Source: Helcococcus ovis
GTDB taxonomy: Bacteria > Bacillota > Clostridia > Tissierellales > Peptoniphilaceae
Assembly (NCBI RefSeq): GCF_004524775.2
Contig: NZ_CP119081.1
Coordinates: forward strand, 744,001-808,000
DNA length: 64,000 nucleotides
Reading direction: 5' to 3'
Shown here in pieces: positions 26,100 through 35,545 of the stretch; position 1 is the stretch's first letter, and the number at the start of each line of letters is the position of its first letter. Under the pieces are notes generated by a model. The model had not been told where the DNA came from and made no database searches. It saw nothing but the letters and a program-made list of their open reading frames with translations. Both the position numbers and the translations under genes were made by a program.

Positions 26100-26813
26100 A
26101 TGGAATTTTATTCTACAACAGATGTAGGGAAAAAAAGAAAAAATAATGAGGATGCCTTTATTAATTACAATAGTGATGATTTTGATTTATTTATTGTTGC
26201 AGATGGCATGGGTGGATATTCAGCTGGAGAAATTGCATCTAATATGGCTGTAAACATTATTAAAGACTACATTGTTAAAAATTTTGATAAAGAAAATATA
26301 TTTGATTTGATTGCAGAATCTGTAAGAGATGCTAATGATGCTATTTTGCAAAAATCATTAAAAAATGAAGAATGTAGAGGTATGGGAACAACTATTGTTA
26401 TAGCAATAATAGTTGATGATTGTCTTTACTTTTCTAATGTTGGAGATAGCAGAATTTATCTTTACTCTGAAGACAATTTTAGACAGATTAGTAAAGACCA
26501 TTCTTATGTCCAGGAGTTACTTGATATAGGAGCTATTACAGAAGAAGATGCTAAATTTTATCCTAAAAATTTAGTAACTAGTGCAGTTGGTATTGAAAAT
26601 ACATATAAGATTAATATAAATAAAATTCCTTTAAGTCCAAATGACAATATATTGTTATGTACGGATGGATTAACTGATTTAATCGATGATATTGATATTG
26701 AAGATGTACTACAAAACAAATATGAAGCAAAAGAATCCTGTGAAATTTTACAATATATAGCAAATTCTACAGGAGGATATGATAATATAACAATTACGAT
26801 AATTAAGTATTAA
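26100..26813 (+). CDS. stp: PP2C-family protein serine/threonine phosphatase
   Basis: Removes phosphate from Ser/Thr residues and normally reverses the action of the adjacent PASTA kinase. 237 residues. Metal-binding motifs are complete: RKNNEDAF near the N-terminus, VADGMGGYSAGE, SNVGDSRIYLY and LCTDGLTD, and GGYDNITITI at the C-terminus. It is followed by prkC after 26 bp, the standard order in Firmicutes. Confidence 0.95.
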   Translation: MEFYSTTDVGKKRKNNEDAFINYNSDDFDLFIVADGMGGYSAGEIASNMAVNIIKDYIVKNFDKENIFDLIAESVRDANDAILQKSLKNEECRGMGTTIVIAIIVDDCLYFSNVGDSRIYLYSEDNFRQISKDHSYVQELLDIGAITEEDAKFYPKNLVTSAVGIENTYKININKIPLSPNDNILLCTDGLTDLIDDIDIEDVLQNKYEAKESCEILQYIANSTGGYDNITITIIKY

Positions 26814-26839
26814 ATTTCAAATATTCCTTGGAGGATAAG

Positions 26840-28786
26840 ATGAAAGGTAAAGTATTAAACGGTAGATACGAGATTAAAGATATTATTGGAATGGGGGGCA
26901 TGGCTATAGTATATGATGGATATGATACTATTCTTCATAGAGAAGTTGCAATAAAAATCTTAAAGGATAATCTTGTAGAAAATCAGGAATTTTTTAATAG
27001 ATTAAAAGAAGAAGCATCGGCTTCTGCTTCAATTTCAGATGATAATATAGTTTCTATATATGATATTTCAACAACAATTATTAACGAAAAAAATGTTGAT
27101 TACATTGTTATGGAAAAAATTAAAGGTAACACTTTAAAAGAAATTATTCAAGAAAAAGCTCCTCTTAGTAATGAAATGCTTTTAGACTATTCAATGCAAA
27201 TTGCTAAAGCATTACAATCTGCACATATTCATGGTTTAGTTCATAGAGACATTAAACCGGCAAATATCTTAGTAAATCAAAATAATAAGATAAAAGTTAC
27301 TGATTTTGGGATAGCAAGAGTTGCATCGGATGTTACGATAACTTATACATCATCAATTTTAGGTACGGTGCATTATATTTCGCCGGAACAAGCAAAAGGA
27401 CAACCGATAGATTCAAGATCTGATTTATACTCTTTAGGTGTTTTAATGTATGAAATGGCAACGGGAAAAGTTCCATTTGATGGGGAAAGTCCTGTGGGTA
27501 TTGCCGTAAAACATATACAAGAAACACCTCAGCCAATATCTGAATTAGCACCGGATATAGATAAAAATATTGAAAAAGTTATATTAAAATTGTTAAATAA
27601 AAATCCGGAAGATAGATATAAGACAGCAAGCAATATTTTAATAGATTTGAATAAAATAAAATCCGGAAGAGATGTTGAAATAGAAGATATAAACGATATT
27701 GATAAAACTGTTAAAATTGCTGAAAAAGAAGATGTTTTGAGAGAATCAGTTGTATACAAAACAAAATCATCTGAAACAAATGAGTCGGAAAATATTGATG
27801 TGAAAAAGAATAAGGTAAATTGGAAACTGGTAGGAGTTATATCATTTTTATTACTTGCAATATCAGGCATGATTTATCTAATAGCAAGTAATTTATCAAG
27901 TAAAAATCAAGATAGTTTAATGGTTACAGTGCCAAGTGTTATAGATGTAAATGAAAAAGATGCGATTAATCTTTTAACTGAAAAAGGTTTGGAAGTATCC
28001 ATTAAAGAAAGAGTATTTGATAAGTCAATTATTAAAGGTAATGTCATATCTCAATCGATAAATTCTCAAACTTCTGTAAAAAAAGGTAGAGTAATAGAGC
28101 TTACCATCAGTAAAGGTAGAGAATTGTTAAGAGTGCCAAATATTGTAGGTTTTAGTCTTGATGATGTTAAAGATATTATAAAGAAAAATGGATTCAAAAT
28201 AGGCACTACAAGTAATGAAGATTCAGATGCACCGAAAGGACAAATCATTAAACAGCTTCCTAAAGAAGGTGAAGAGGTAGAAAGCGGAACTGAAATAAAT
28301 ATTATTTTGAGTAATGGACAAAAAAAAGAAAAAACTGATAATAAAATTACAGTACCAAGTGTTTTAAGTTATGAACAAGAAGAAGCCATTAGTTTATTAA
28401 AAAAATCTAATTTAGATGTTAAAATTGAAAGTGAATCTAGTAATGTAGCAAGAAATCTTGTAATAAAGCAAAAGCCTGAACCTTCAAGTAAAGTTGAACA
28501 AGGCACTACTGTGACAATTGTTATAAGTACAGGTCCACAACAAAATCAGCAAAACAATGTAAACTTAAGAGAGTATGTATTTAATGTAAATGTTCCTAAT
28601 ACACCTAATAAAACATTTAATTTAACAATTATAAATAAAACTAATGGAAAAGTTGTTTTCAATAACACATTGAATAAAAATAATGCAAAAGAGGGTAAGT
28701 TGCAAATAAAATTTAATGCTGAATCAGATGCAAAATTTGATGTATATTTTGATGGAGAAAAAGCTGACGTAAATTATGGAAACTAA
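26840..28786 (+). CDS. prkC: Ser/Thr protein kinase with PASTA domains
   Basis: Membrane kinase of 648 residues that senses cell-wall fragments or lipid II. The cytosolic kinase domain (about 10-265) has GMGGMAIVYDG, HRDIKPANI and the DFG motif. A transmembrane helix (about 335-355) leads to three extracellular PASTA domains (about 365-570), then a short extra C-terminal domain of about 75 residues. The ATG at 26840 has GGAGG six bases upstream; a TTG at 26828 overlaps that site and is rejected. It overlaps rsgA by 11 bp. It probably regulates cell-wall growth with the PP2C phosphatase upstream. Confidence 0.95.
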   Translation: MKGKVLNGRYEIKDIIGMGGMAIVYDGYDTILHREVAIKILKDNLVENQEFFNRLKEEASASASISDDNIVSIYDISTTIINEKNVDYIVMEKIKGNTLKEIIQEKAPLSNEMLLDYSMQIAKALQSAHIHGLVHRDIKPANILVNQNNKIKVTDFGIARVASDVTITYTSSILGTVHYISPEQAKGQPIDSRSDLYSLGVLMYEMATGKVPFDGESPVGIAVKHIQETPQPISELAPDIDKNIEKVILKLLNKNPEDRYKTASNILIDLNKIKSGRDVEIEDINDIDKTVKIAEKEDVLRESVVYKTKSSETNESENIDVKKNKVNWKLVGVISFLLLAISGMIYLIASNLSSKNQDSLMVTVPSVIDVNEKDAINLLTEKGLEVSIKERVFDKSIIKGNVISQSINSQTSVKKGRVIELTISKGRELLRVPNIVGFSLDDVKDIIKKNGFKIGTTSNEDSDAPKGQIIKQLPKEGEEVESGTEINIILSNGQKKEKTDNKITVPSVLSYEQEEAISLLKKSNLDVKIESESSNVARNLVIKQKPEPSSKVEQGTTVTIVISTGPQQNQQNNVNLREYVFNVNVPNTPNKTFNLTIINKTNGKVVFNNTLNKNNAKEGKLQIKFNAESDAKFDVYFDGEKADVNYGN

Positions 28787-29654
28787 AGGAATAATTATTA
28801 AATCTCAAAAAGAGTTATATTATGTAAAATATAAAAATAAGACATATATGTGTAAAGCTAGAGGAATTTTTAGAGATAAAAACCTAAAACCTCTTGTTGG
28901 AGATAGAGTTGATATTCAAATATTAGATGAAAATACCGGATATATAGAAAAAATATATGATAGAAAAAATTCATTAATACGTCCTCCAATTGCAAATATT
29001 GATCAAATACTTTTAGTTCATAGTTTGACTGATCCTGAAATTAATTATGTTACATTCGATAAATATTTAGTAATGTTAGAGCATTTTAAGATACCGGTTA
29101 AAATAATTATAAATAAAGTTGACTTAGCAAAAGATGAGGATATAAAAAAATTTGAAGACATTTATAGTAAAACTAAATATGAGTATGTATTTACAAGTGC
29201 TAAAAACAATCAAGGTATTGGAAAATTAAATAAAATGATGAAAGATAAGATTTCATCATTTGCCGGACCATCAGGGGTAGGGAAATCTACAATATTAAAT
29301 TTATTGCATGAAAATTTTGATGTACAAACAGGTAAAATTAGTAATAAAACATCCAGAGGTAAACATACTACCAGGCATACAGAATTGTTTGAAATTGATG
29401 AAAATACATTTATTTTTGATACACCTGGATTTAGTGCATTAAACCTTGATTTTATTGAAAATTTTAGAGATGTAAAAAAATATTATCCCGAATTTGAGAT
29501 ATTTAAGGTGGGATGTAAATTTAACGATTGTGATCATATTAATGAACCAAATTGTTCAATAAAAAAAGAAATGGAACTTAAAAAAATAAGCAAAAATAGA
29601 TATGAAAGTTATCTATACATTTATAATGAAAGAAAAAATGAAAGGAAATTTTAA
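28776..29654 (+). CDS. rsgA: Ribosome small subunit-dependent GTPase RsgA
   Basis: Circularly permuted GTPase of 292 residues that helps mature the 30S subunit. An N-terminal OB-fold is followed by the permuted G motifs NKVDLAK, then GPSGVGKST (P-loop), SRGKHTTRHTEL and DTPGFS. A C-terminal zinc site is formed by CKFNDCDHINEPNC. The start lies inside the end of prkC. This gene, rpe and thiN form the usual tail of the cluster. Confidence 0.96.
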   Translation: METKGIIIKSQKELYYVKYKNKTYMCKARGIFRDKNLKPLVGDRVDIQILDENTGYIEKIYDRKNSLIRPPIANIDQILLVHSLTDPEINYVTFDKYLVMLEHFKIPVKIIINKVDLAKDEDIKKFEDIYSKTKYEYVFTSAKNNQGIGKLNKMMKDKISSFAGPSGVGKSTILNLLHENFDVQTGKISNKTSRGKHTTRHTELFEIDENTFIFDTPGFSALNLDFIENFRDVKKYYPEFEIFKVGCKFNDCDHINEPNCSIKKEMELKKISKNRYESYLYIYNERKNERKF

Positions 29655-30307
29655 TGAAGGAATTATCACCATCATTGTTAGCTGCTGACTTTTATGATTT
29701 AAGGTCACAAATTGAAGAATTAAATGAAACAGATGTAAAATATCTGCATTTAGATGTAATGGATGGAAGTTATGTTCCAAATATATCATTTGGTCCTGAT
29801 GTAATTAATAATTTAAGAAAACATACAAATTTAATTTTTGATACACATTTAATGATACAAAATCCGGAAAAATATATTGATAAATTTGTAGAAGTTGGAG
29901 CTGATATTATTTCATTCCATCCGGAAACAACCTTGCATCCAAATAGAGTTGTTTCTCAAATTAAATCAAAAGGTGTAAAAGCCGGAATTGTATTAAATAC
30001 GCATACAGATGAAAATGTTTTAAAATATTTAATTCAAGATATTGATTTGGTTTTAATTATGTCAGTTGTTCCTGGATTTGGAGGTCAAAAATTTATACCA
30101 CAAATTTTAGAAAAAATTAAAAGGGTTCGTAAAATTATTGATGAATCAGGAAGAGATATTATTTTAGAAGTGGATGGTGGAATTAAATTAGAAAATGCTA
30201 AAGAAATATCAGATGCAGGTTGTGATTTGTTAGTTGCCGGTTCCGCAATATTTAACAAGGATGGTATATCTAAAAATGTAGATGATTTTTATAGGGTAAT
30301 AAAATAA
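29654..30307 (+). CDS. rpe: Ribulose-phosphate 3-epimerase
   Basis: Interconverts ribulose 5-phosphate and xylulose 5-phosphate in the pentose phosphate pathway, 217 residues. The TIM barrel shows SPSLLAADF, HLDVMDGSYVPN, SVVPGFGGQKF and EVDGGI, which include the metal-binding His and Asp residues. It shares one base with both neighbours (TAATG). Confidence 0.97.
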   Translation: MKELSPSLLAADFYDLRSQIEELNETDVKYLHLDVMDGSYVPNISFGPDVINNLRKHTNLIFDTHLMIQNPEKYIDKFVEVGADIISFHPETTLHPNRVVSQIKSKGVKAGIVLNTHTDENVLKYLIQDIDLVLIMSVVPGFGGQKFIPQILEKIKRVRKIIDESGRDIILEVDGGIKLENAKEISDAGCDLLVAGSAIFNKDGISKNVDDFYRVIK

Positions 30308-30948
30308 TGAAATCTAAGGCAGTAATTTTTGCAGGTGGGACAATTTCTGGATTAGAATATATTAGTTTGCTTAATGATGTAAAATTTGAAAATATTAGTA
30401 TAATATGTGTTGATAAGGGTGTTAATTATGCTCTAGAAAATAATATTAATATTGATATTGCAATTGGGGATTTTGATTCAGTAAGTAAAAAATCTATTGA
30501 TTATCTAAAAAATAGTGACATTAAAATACTTAATTTCAATAAAGATAAAGATATGACAGATATGGAATTAGCACTGGATTTTTGTTTTAAAAATAATTGT
30601 AAGGAAGTTTATTTGTTTGGTGCCACTGGTACAAGATATGATCATAGTATTTCAAATATTAATTTATTAAAAACATATTCATTAAAAGGGCTGAAGATAT
30701 CTATAATTGATGAAAATAATTATATTTTTTATATAAATGAATCTACAGTTATAAAAAAATTAGATAGAAAAATTTCGATACTTCCAACTAATGAAAAATG
30801 TGTATTTAACTTGTATGGTACAAAATGGGAATTAGTAAATCACAATTTGAAATTTGGTAGCTCTTTAACTATATCAAATGAATTTTATAATGATGTTAAT
30901 ATCGAAATTTTAAATGGAGATATGTTTGTAATATTAAGTAAAGATTAA
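30307..30948 (+). CDS. thiN: Thiamine pyrophosphokinase
   Basis: Converts thiamine to thiamine diphosphate, 213 residues. AIGDFDSVSK and DKDMTDMELALDF carry the acidic metal-binding residues, and LFGATGTRYDHSI contacts the substrate. Last gene of the long plus-strand cluster; it overlaps the convergent GIY-YIG gene by four bases and no terminator is visible. Confidence 0.92.
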   Translation: MKSKAVIFAGGTISGLEYISLLNDVKFENISIICVDKGVNYALENNINIDIAIGDFDSVSKKSIDYLKNSDIKILNFNKDKDMTDMELALDFCFKNNCKEVYLFGATGTRYDHSISNINLLKTYSLKGLKISIIDENNYIFYINESTVIKKLDRKISILPTNEKCVFNLYGTKWELVNHNLKFGSSLTISNEFYNDVNIEILNGDMFVILSKD

Positions 30949-31217
30949 ATATTGAAAAGTTCTTCAAGGGAAATTAATCCCTTTATTAACTTTTCTTTTT
31001 TAATTCTAGGTAATTGTTTGATTTTATATTCAAATTTTGTGGCTTCAATTTTATCGATACATTTTTTTATAAAGACATATTTTACAGGTACTCTTATTCT
31101 AGTGTATTTTGATGCTTTTTTGTTGTTATGTTTTTTAATTCTATTTTCAAGATTATTAGTATATCCTGTATAATATGAATCATCAGAACATTTTAAAATA
31201 TATACATAGTTACTCAT
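30945..31217 (-). CDS. GIY-YIG domain protein (UPF0213/YhbQ-like)
   Basis: 90-residue single-domain protein of the GIY-YIG nuclease superfamily. The start MSNYVYILKCSDDSYYTGYT is the GIY-YIG motif, with a conserved Arg in NNLENRIKKHN and a Glu in ATKFEYKIK. Small members of this group have been linked to DNA repair, but the exact role is unknown. It overlaps the end of recX by 8 bp and is probably translated with it. Its 3' end overlaps thiN by 4 bp. Confidence 0.88.
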   Translation of the reverse strand: MSNYVYILKCSDDSYYTGYTNNLENRIKKHNNKKASKYTRIRVPVKYVFIKKCIDKIEATKFEYKIKQLPRIKKEKLIKGLISLEELFNI

Positions 31218-31818
31218 CTTTTAATATCCTATTAATTATGCTAAAATCAAACCCTTTTGAAGAAAGAAATCTAAAATATTTCTGCTTAATTTTATAATCA
31301 CTTAGATCTTCATTTTTGTATTTTTTATTAAATACATTTAATGCATTTTTATATTCTATCTCATTATCGTATTCATTCAGGTATTTTTTTGAAATTTTAC
31401 TGTCTATGCCTTTTTCTTTTAGCTTAAATTCAATCATTTTTTTACTTAAATATCTGTAAGTAATATTTTGTTTAATATATTCTTCAGCATATCTTTCATC
31501 ATTTATTAAATCTAATTTTTTATAATATTGAATTACTTTGTTAATTGATGCAGAATTCTTTGTGCTTTGAGTTAGTTTTCTATGTATTTCAAATTCTGTT
31601 CTCATTTTATAATTTATAAAATTTTCTGCTATGTATTTGCAGCATTGGTAATTATCTTCTTCATCCAATAAATTATATTCCTTTTCATTAATGTCATGAT
31701 TTGGAGCAAGGTTTAGTTTTTCATATAATTCATAAGAAATATTAAATTTGGTATTATCGTCTAAAGTGACTATAAATAAGTTCTTTTTTTCGTTAAAATT
31801 TATATTTTTTATATACAT
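31210..31818 (-). CDS. recX: Recombination regulator RecX
   Basis: 202-residue protein made of tandem three-helix repeats that binds RecA filaments and limits their activity. Visible family segments are the first repeat with RTEFEIHRKL and the second with NDERYAEEYIKQ; SKKMIEFKLKEKGI marks the third. The ATG at 31818 is chosen with GAGG five bases before it; a GTG at 31824 is inside that site. Transcribed away from the ydbC-like gene, with its own promoter. Confidence 0.88.
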   Translation of the reverse strand: MYIKNINFNEKKNLFIVTLDDNTKFNISYELYEKLNLAPNHDINEKEYNLLDEEDNYQCCKYIAENFINYKMRTEFEIHRKLTQSTKNSASINKVIQYYKKLDLINDERYAEEYIKQNITYRYLSKKMIEFKLKEKGIDSKISKKYLNEYDNEIEYKNALNVFNKKYKNEDLSDYKIKQKYFRFLSSKGFDFSIINRILKDE

Positions 31819-31836
31819 ATTCACCTCTTAATAATA

Positions 31837-31865
31837 AGGATATATTTTAAATAAGAAAAAGTCAA
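31837..31865 (-). promoter_or_regulatory. Promoter of recX
   Basis: Minus-strand TTGACT (31865-31860), 17 bp, TATCCT (31842-31837). Both hexamers are the same as in the divergent promoter at 31907-31935. Confidence 0.5.
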
Positions 31866-31906
31866 AATGATTGTTATAATATTTAACCTTAAGGCTGGAT
31901 AAATAC

Positions 31907-31935
31907 TTGACTTTTTTGCATAAAAGTGTTATCCT
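31907..31935 (+). promoter_or_regulatory. Promoter of the YdbC-like gene
   Basis: TTGACT (31907-31912), 17 bp, TATCCT (31930-31935), with TG one base before the -10 box. Confidence 0.6.
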
Positions 31936-31955
31936 AATGCAAGTATGGGGGAATT

Positions 31956-32177
31956 ATGGCAGAAATAAAATTTGAAATAGTTGAAAATCTTGGTGTATTA
32001 TCTACTAATGCAAAAGGATGGAGAAAAGAATTGAATCTTGTTTCTTGGAATGAAAGAGAACCAAAATATGATTTACGTGATTGGAATGAAGATCACACAA
32101 GAATGACAAAAGGGATTACTTTTACAGAAGAAGAAGCAAAAATTTTAAAAGAAATTTTAGAAGACGAATTTAAGTAA
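31956..32177 (+). CDS. YdbC/PC4-like single-stranded nucleic acid binding protein
   Basis: 73-residue protein resembling Lactococcus YdbC, a prokaryotic PC4/p15 homologue that binds single-stranded DNA. Recognisable parts are EIVENLGVLS, GWRKELNLVSWN and KYDLRDWNEDHTRMTKGI. GGGGG precedes the ATG. A weak hairpin follows the stop, so it may be made mainly from a short transcript. It may act in transcription or repair, as suggested by its position beside recX, but this is inference. Confidence 0.82.
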   Translation: MAEIKFEIVENLGVLSTNAKGWRKELNLVSWNEREPKYDLRDWNEDHTRMTKGITFTEEEAKILKEILEDEFK

Positions 32178-32181
32178 AATT

Positions 32182-32212
32182 ACTAAAGGGCCTATGAATA
32201 GGTCTTTATTTA
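32182..32212 (+). terminator. Weak hairpin after the YdbC-like gene
   Basis: AAAGGGCCTA and TAGGTCTTT pair around a TGAA loop with one bulge, followed by ATTTATA. Stem imperfect and T-run short. Confidence 0.45.
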
Positions 32213-32235
32213 TAAATAAAATATCAGAGGTTGTT

Positions 32236-32931
32236 ATGATTTATGCTATAGCTGATTTACATTTAGATGTAACTAAGAAAAAGGATATGTCAGTTTTCGG
32301 CGGTAATTGGGGTGGTTATGAAGAAAAAATTTTTAACCAATGGAATGACATAATAACTAATGACGATTTAGTTTTGATACCTGGAGATATATCTTGGGCC
32401 ATGAGGCTGGAAGATGCTGTGAAGGATTTAGATAGAATCGAAAAGCTTAATGGAACCAAGATACTGATGAAAGGTAATCATGATTATTGGTGGAGTTCGC
32501 TAAAAAAAATTAATAACTTAAATTATAAAACAATGAGTTTTTTACAAAATAACTCATTTATTTTTAACAAAAAAATTATTGTAGGTACAAGAGGTTGGGA
32601 TAGTAGAGACTCAGCATCATTTGATGAAAACGATGAAAAAATATTTTCCAGAGAACTTGCAAGATTAGAGTTATCAATTAATGATGCGTTAGAAAGATTT
32701 AAGGAATATGATGAAATTATTGCGATGTTGCATTATCCACCATTTGATAAAAAATTGAATCCGAATGAATTCACTGAAATATTTAAAAAATATAATATAA
32801 AAAAAGTGATTTATGGACATATACATGGAAATTTAGCAAAAAAAATGCCTCATGGATTAATTGATGGTATAGAGTATTTTTGTGTATCTGGTGATTTGAT
32901 AGATTTTAAACCAATAAAAATAACAAATTAG
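32236..32931 (+). CDS. Calcineurin-like metallophosphoesterase
   Basis: 231-residue phosphoesterase with all metal-binding motifs: ADLHLD, GDISW, GNHDYWW, HYPP and GHIHGN. It resembles uncharacterised Firmicute proteins; the substrate is unknown. The ATG at 32236 has AGAGG five bases upstream, while an ATG at 32194 lies within the weak hairpin. It precedes greA by 9 bp and is probably in the same operon. Confidence 0.88.
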   Translation: MIYAIADLHLDVTKKKDMSVFGGNWGGYEEKIFNQWNDIITNDDLVLIPGDISWAMRLEDAVKDLDRIEKLNGTKILMKGNHDYWWSSLKKINNLNYKTMSFLQNNSFIFNKKIIVGTRGWDSRDSASFDENDEKIFSRELARLELSINDALERFKEYDEIIAMLHYPPFDKKLNPNEFTEIFKKYNIKKVIYGHIHGNLAKKMPHGLIDGIEYFCVSGDLIDFKPIKITN

Positions 32932-32940
32932 GGAGAATAT

Positions 32941-33423
32941 ATGACAGTAAGTGAAAAAGTATTATTAACTCAAGAGGGTTATAATAAATTAAAAGATGAA
33001 TTAGAATATTTGGTAACTGTAAAAAGAGCTGAATGTTCAGATAAAATTAGAATTGCTAGAGGATTTGGTGACCTTTCAGAAAATGCTGAATATGATGAAG
33101 CAAAAGATGAACAAGCCAAAGTTGAGTCAAGAATTGTTGAAATAGAATTACAATTAAAAAATGTTGAAATTATTGATGAAAATATTAAGAAAAACAATAA
33201 GACTGTTTGTATTGGGGATACTGTAAAAGTTGTAGATTTAAACAACAAAAGAGAAATGGAATTAATGATTGTAGGTACAATAGAAGCAAATATTGCCGAA
33301 AGAAAAATTTCAAATGAATCTCCATTAGGAAAGGCATTATTAAATTCTAAAGAAGGAGAAACTGTAGAAGTTAAAACTAAGGTAAGTAAATTACAATACA
33401 AAGTTGAAAAAATTATTAGGTAG
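32941..33423 (+). CDS. greA: Transcription elongation factor GreA
   Basis: 160-residue factor that rescues backtracked RNA polymerase by stimulating transcript cleavage. The N-terminal coiled coil contains the tip residues in ARGFGDLSENAEYDEAK, and the C-terminal FKBP-like domain ends with ISNESPLGKALL. GGGAG precedes the ATG. It lies 6 bp from lysS, a common pairing in Firmicutes. Confidence 0.97.
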   Translation: MTVSEKVLLTQEGYNKLKDELEYLVTVKRAECSDKIRIARGFGDLSENAEYDEAKDEQAKVESRIVEIELQLKNVEIIDENIKKNNKTVCIGDTVKVVDLNNKREMELMIVGTIEANIAERKISNESPLGKALLNSKEGETVEVKTKVSKLQYKVEKIIR

Positions 33424-33429
33424 GTAATT

Positions 33430-35325
33430 ATGGCAGAACAAAATATCAATGAAATGCTTTTGATTAAAAGAGAAAAATTAAAAATCTTAAAGGAAAATGG
33501 TAAAAATCCACATATAATTGAAAAGGCTCAAGTTGATTCTAAAGCTAAAAATATTGTTGATCAATTTGAAAATTATGAGGGGAAAATTGTTACAGTAGCA
33601 GGAAGAATTTTAGCTAAAAGAATATTTGGTAAAATAAATTTCTTCGTATTACAAGATGACAGTGGTAGAATTCAAATTTTCAACAGACACAATGTTTTAG
33701 GTGATGAATTATATAATGAAACTAAAGAATTAGATATGGGAGATATTGCTTTATTTAAGGGTGAGGTAATAAAAACTCAAACAGGAGAAGTTTCAGTATT
33801 AACACAAGAATTACAATTATTAACTAAATCATTGCAAATTTTACCAGAAAAATTCCATGGATTAAAAGATATGGATTTAAGATATAGACAAAGATATTTG
33901 GACTTAATCGTAAATCCGGAAGTTAAAGATGTATTTAGAAAGAGAACAAAAATTCTATCAGGGATAAGAGAGTTTTTAGATAATAGAGACTACTTAGAAG
34001 TAGAAACTCCAATTTTAAATACAATTGCTGGTGGGGCAAATGCTAGACCATTTATAACACACCACAATACTTTAGACATTGATATGTATTTGAGAATTGC
34101 AAATGAATTATACCTAAAACGTTTAATCGTTGGTGGTTTTGATAAAGTATATGAAATGGGAAGAATGTTCAGAAATGAAGGTATGGATGCAACACACAAT
34201 CCCGAATATACTGCTATCGAGTTATATGAAGCATATGCTGACTATAATGACATGATGGAAATATTAGAAAATATGGTTTGTTCTGTAAATGAAAAAGTAA
34301 ATGGCGGAAAGACAGTAGATTACCAAGGTACAACAATTGATTTCACAACTCCTTGGAGAAGAATCACAATGGTTGATTCTATTAAAGAAGAAACAGGAAT
34401 TGACTTTAATGAAATTAAAGATTTTGAAACAGCTAAAAAATTAGCGGATGAACATAAAATTGAAGTTAAACCAAGCGATAGATTAGGAAATATTATTGTT
34501 GCTTTCTTTGAAGAATATGTTGAATCAAAATTAATTCAACCAACATTCATTACACAATATCCGGTTGAAGTTTCACCATTGACAAAGAGAAATCCTGAAA
34601 ATCCGGATATGACTCAAAGATTTGAAGCGTTTATCTACGGTAAAGAAATTGCAAATGCATATAGTGAGTTAAATGACGCTGAAGATCAAAGAGGAAGATT
34701 TGAAGATCAATTAAGATTAAGAGAAGCTGGAGATGATGAAGCAAACTTATTAGATGAAGATTTCTTAAACGCTATCGAAGTTGGTATGCCTCCAACAGGC
34801 GGCTTGGGAATTGGGGTTGATAGACTTGTAATGTTCTTAACAAACCAAACAACAATTCGTGACGTATTGTTATTCCCAACAATGAAGCCAATGGGTGGAG
34901 AAAAGATTTCTAAATCACAAAGTAATCAAGAAATATCTGCTCCAAAATTAGATTTATCAAAAGTTAAGGTAGAGCCTTTATTTGAAGATTTTGTAGACTT
35001 TGAAACATTCCAAAAATCTGATTTCAGAGTAGTTAAGGTATTAAATTGTGAAGAAGTTCCAAAATCTAAGAAGTTATTGAAGTTTACATTAAATGATGGC
35101 TCCGGAGTTGATAGAACGATTTTATCAGGGATTAAAGAATACTATTCAGCAGAAGAATTAATTGGTAAGACATTAGTTGCAATCACAAACTTACCAGAAA
35201 GAAAGATGATGGGAATCCCATCACAAGGTATGTTGATATCTGCTGTATATGAATATGAAGAAAAAGAAGGTTTGAACTTGTTGATGTTAGATAGTAACAT
35301 TCCAGCAGGGGCGAAATTATATTAA
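33430..35325 (+). CDS. lysS: Lysyl-tRNA synthetase (class II) with C-terminal Trbp111/EMAP domain
   Basis: Charges tRNA-Lys. Residues 1 to about 495 are a normal class II LysRS: OB-fold anticodon domain ([17 protein letters not shown]), motif 2 ([15 protein letters not shown]) and motif 3 ([12 protein letters not shown]). Residues about 507-631 are an extra domain of the Trbp111/MetG-C type, with [24 protein letters not shown] and [16 protein letters not shown]. That tRNA-binding domain is usual in methionyl-tRNA synthetase but not in LysRS, which is normally about 500 residues. The frame is continuous across the joint. A strong terminator follows. Confidence 0.96.
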   Translation: MAEQNINEMLLIKREKLKILKENGKNPHIIEKAQVDSKAKNIVDQFENYEGKIVTVAGRILAKRIFGKINFFVLQDDSGRIQIFNRHNVLGDELYNETKELDMGDIALFKGEVIKTQTGEVSVLTQELQLLTKSLQILPEKFHGLKDMDLRYRQRYLDLIVNPEVKDVFRKRTKILSGIREFLDNRDYLEVETPILNTIAGGANARPFITHHNTLDIDMYLRIANELYLKRLIVGGFDKVYEMGRMFRNEGMDATHNPEYTAIELYEAYADYNDMMEILENMVCSVNEKVNGGKTVDYQGTTIDFTTPWRRITMVDSIKEETGIDFNEIKDFETAKKLADEHKIEVKPSDRLGNIIVAFFEEYVESKLIQPTFITQYPVEVSPLTKRNPENPDMTQRFEAFIYGKEIANAYSELNDAEDQRGRFEDQLRLREAGDDEANLLDEDFLNAIEVGMPPTGGLGIGVDRLVMFLTNQTTIRDVLLFPTMKPMGGEKISKSQSNQEISAPKLDLSKVKVEPLFEDFVDFETFQKSDFRVVKVLNCEEVPKSKKLLKFTLNDGSGVDRTILSGIKEYYSAEELIGKTLVAITNLPERKMMGIPSQGMLISAVYEYEEKEGLNLLMLDSNIPAGAKLY

Positions 35326-35335
35326 AATAAAAAAG

Positions 35336-35400
35336 CAAGATGATTTCTCACGTCCTCGGACGGAGCCCTGCGGATTGATTCGAAATCATCTTGTTTTTTT
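35336..35400 (+). terminator. Terminator of greA-lysS, formed by a GC-rich hairpin repeat
   Basis: A perfect 12-bp outer stem CAAGATGATTTC (35336-35347) / GAAATCATCTTG (35382-35393) holds a GC-rich core, and seven Ts follow. This is copy 1 of the four-copy hairpin repeat. Confidence 0.85.
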
Positions 35401-35505
35401 ATGATGGTTTTATTAATTATCTATTATGTTGTTTAATTGAAATTGAAAATGATGATTTCTCACGTCCTCGGGCAGAGCCCTGCGGATTGATTCGAAATCA
35501 TCTTG
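35336..35505. repeat. 170-bp direct repeat, upstream copy (two GC-rich hairpins)
   Basis: Contains hairpin copy 1 (35336-35393) and copy 2 (35451-35505), joined by AT-rich DNA starting ATGATGGTTTTATT. The same 170-bp arrangement recurs at 39507-39676 with about six differences, all inside the hairpins. The hairpin cores share TCACGTCCTCGG and CCCTGCGGATTGAT and are far richer in GC than the rest of the region. Confidence 0.95.
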
Positions 35506-35545
35506 TTTTTTGTCTGTAAAGTTATATTATTAAATTTATTGATGT

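Noticed and set aside
30952-31173. Plus-strand 73-codon frame
   Set aside because: It is antisense to the GIY-YIG gene, which has clear family motifs and a normal start.
32979-33449. Minus-strand 156-codon frame
   Set aside because: Antisense to greA, with no family resemblance and no ribosome binding site.
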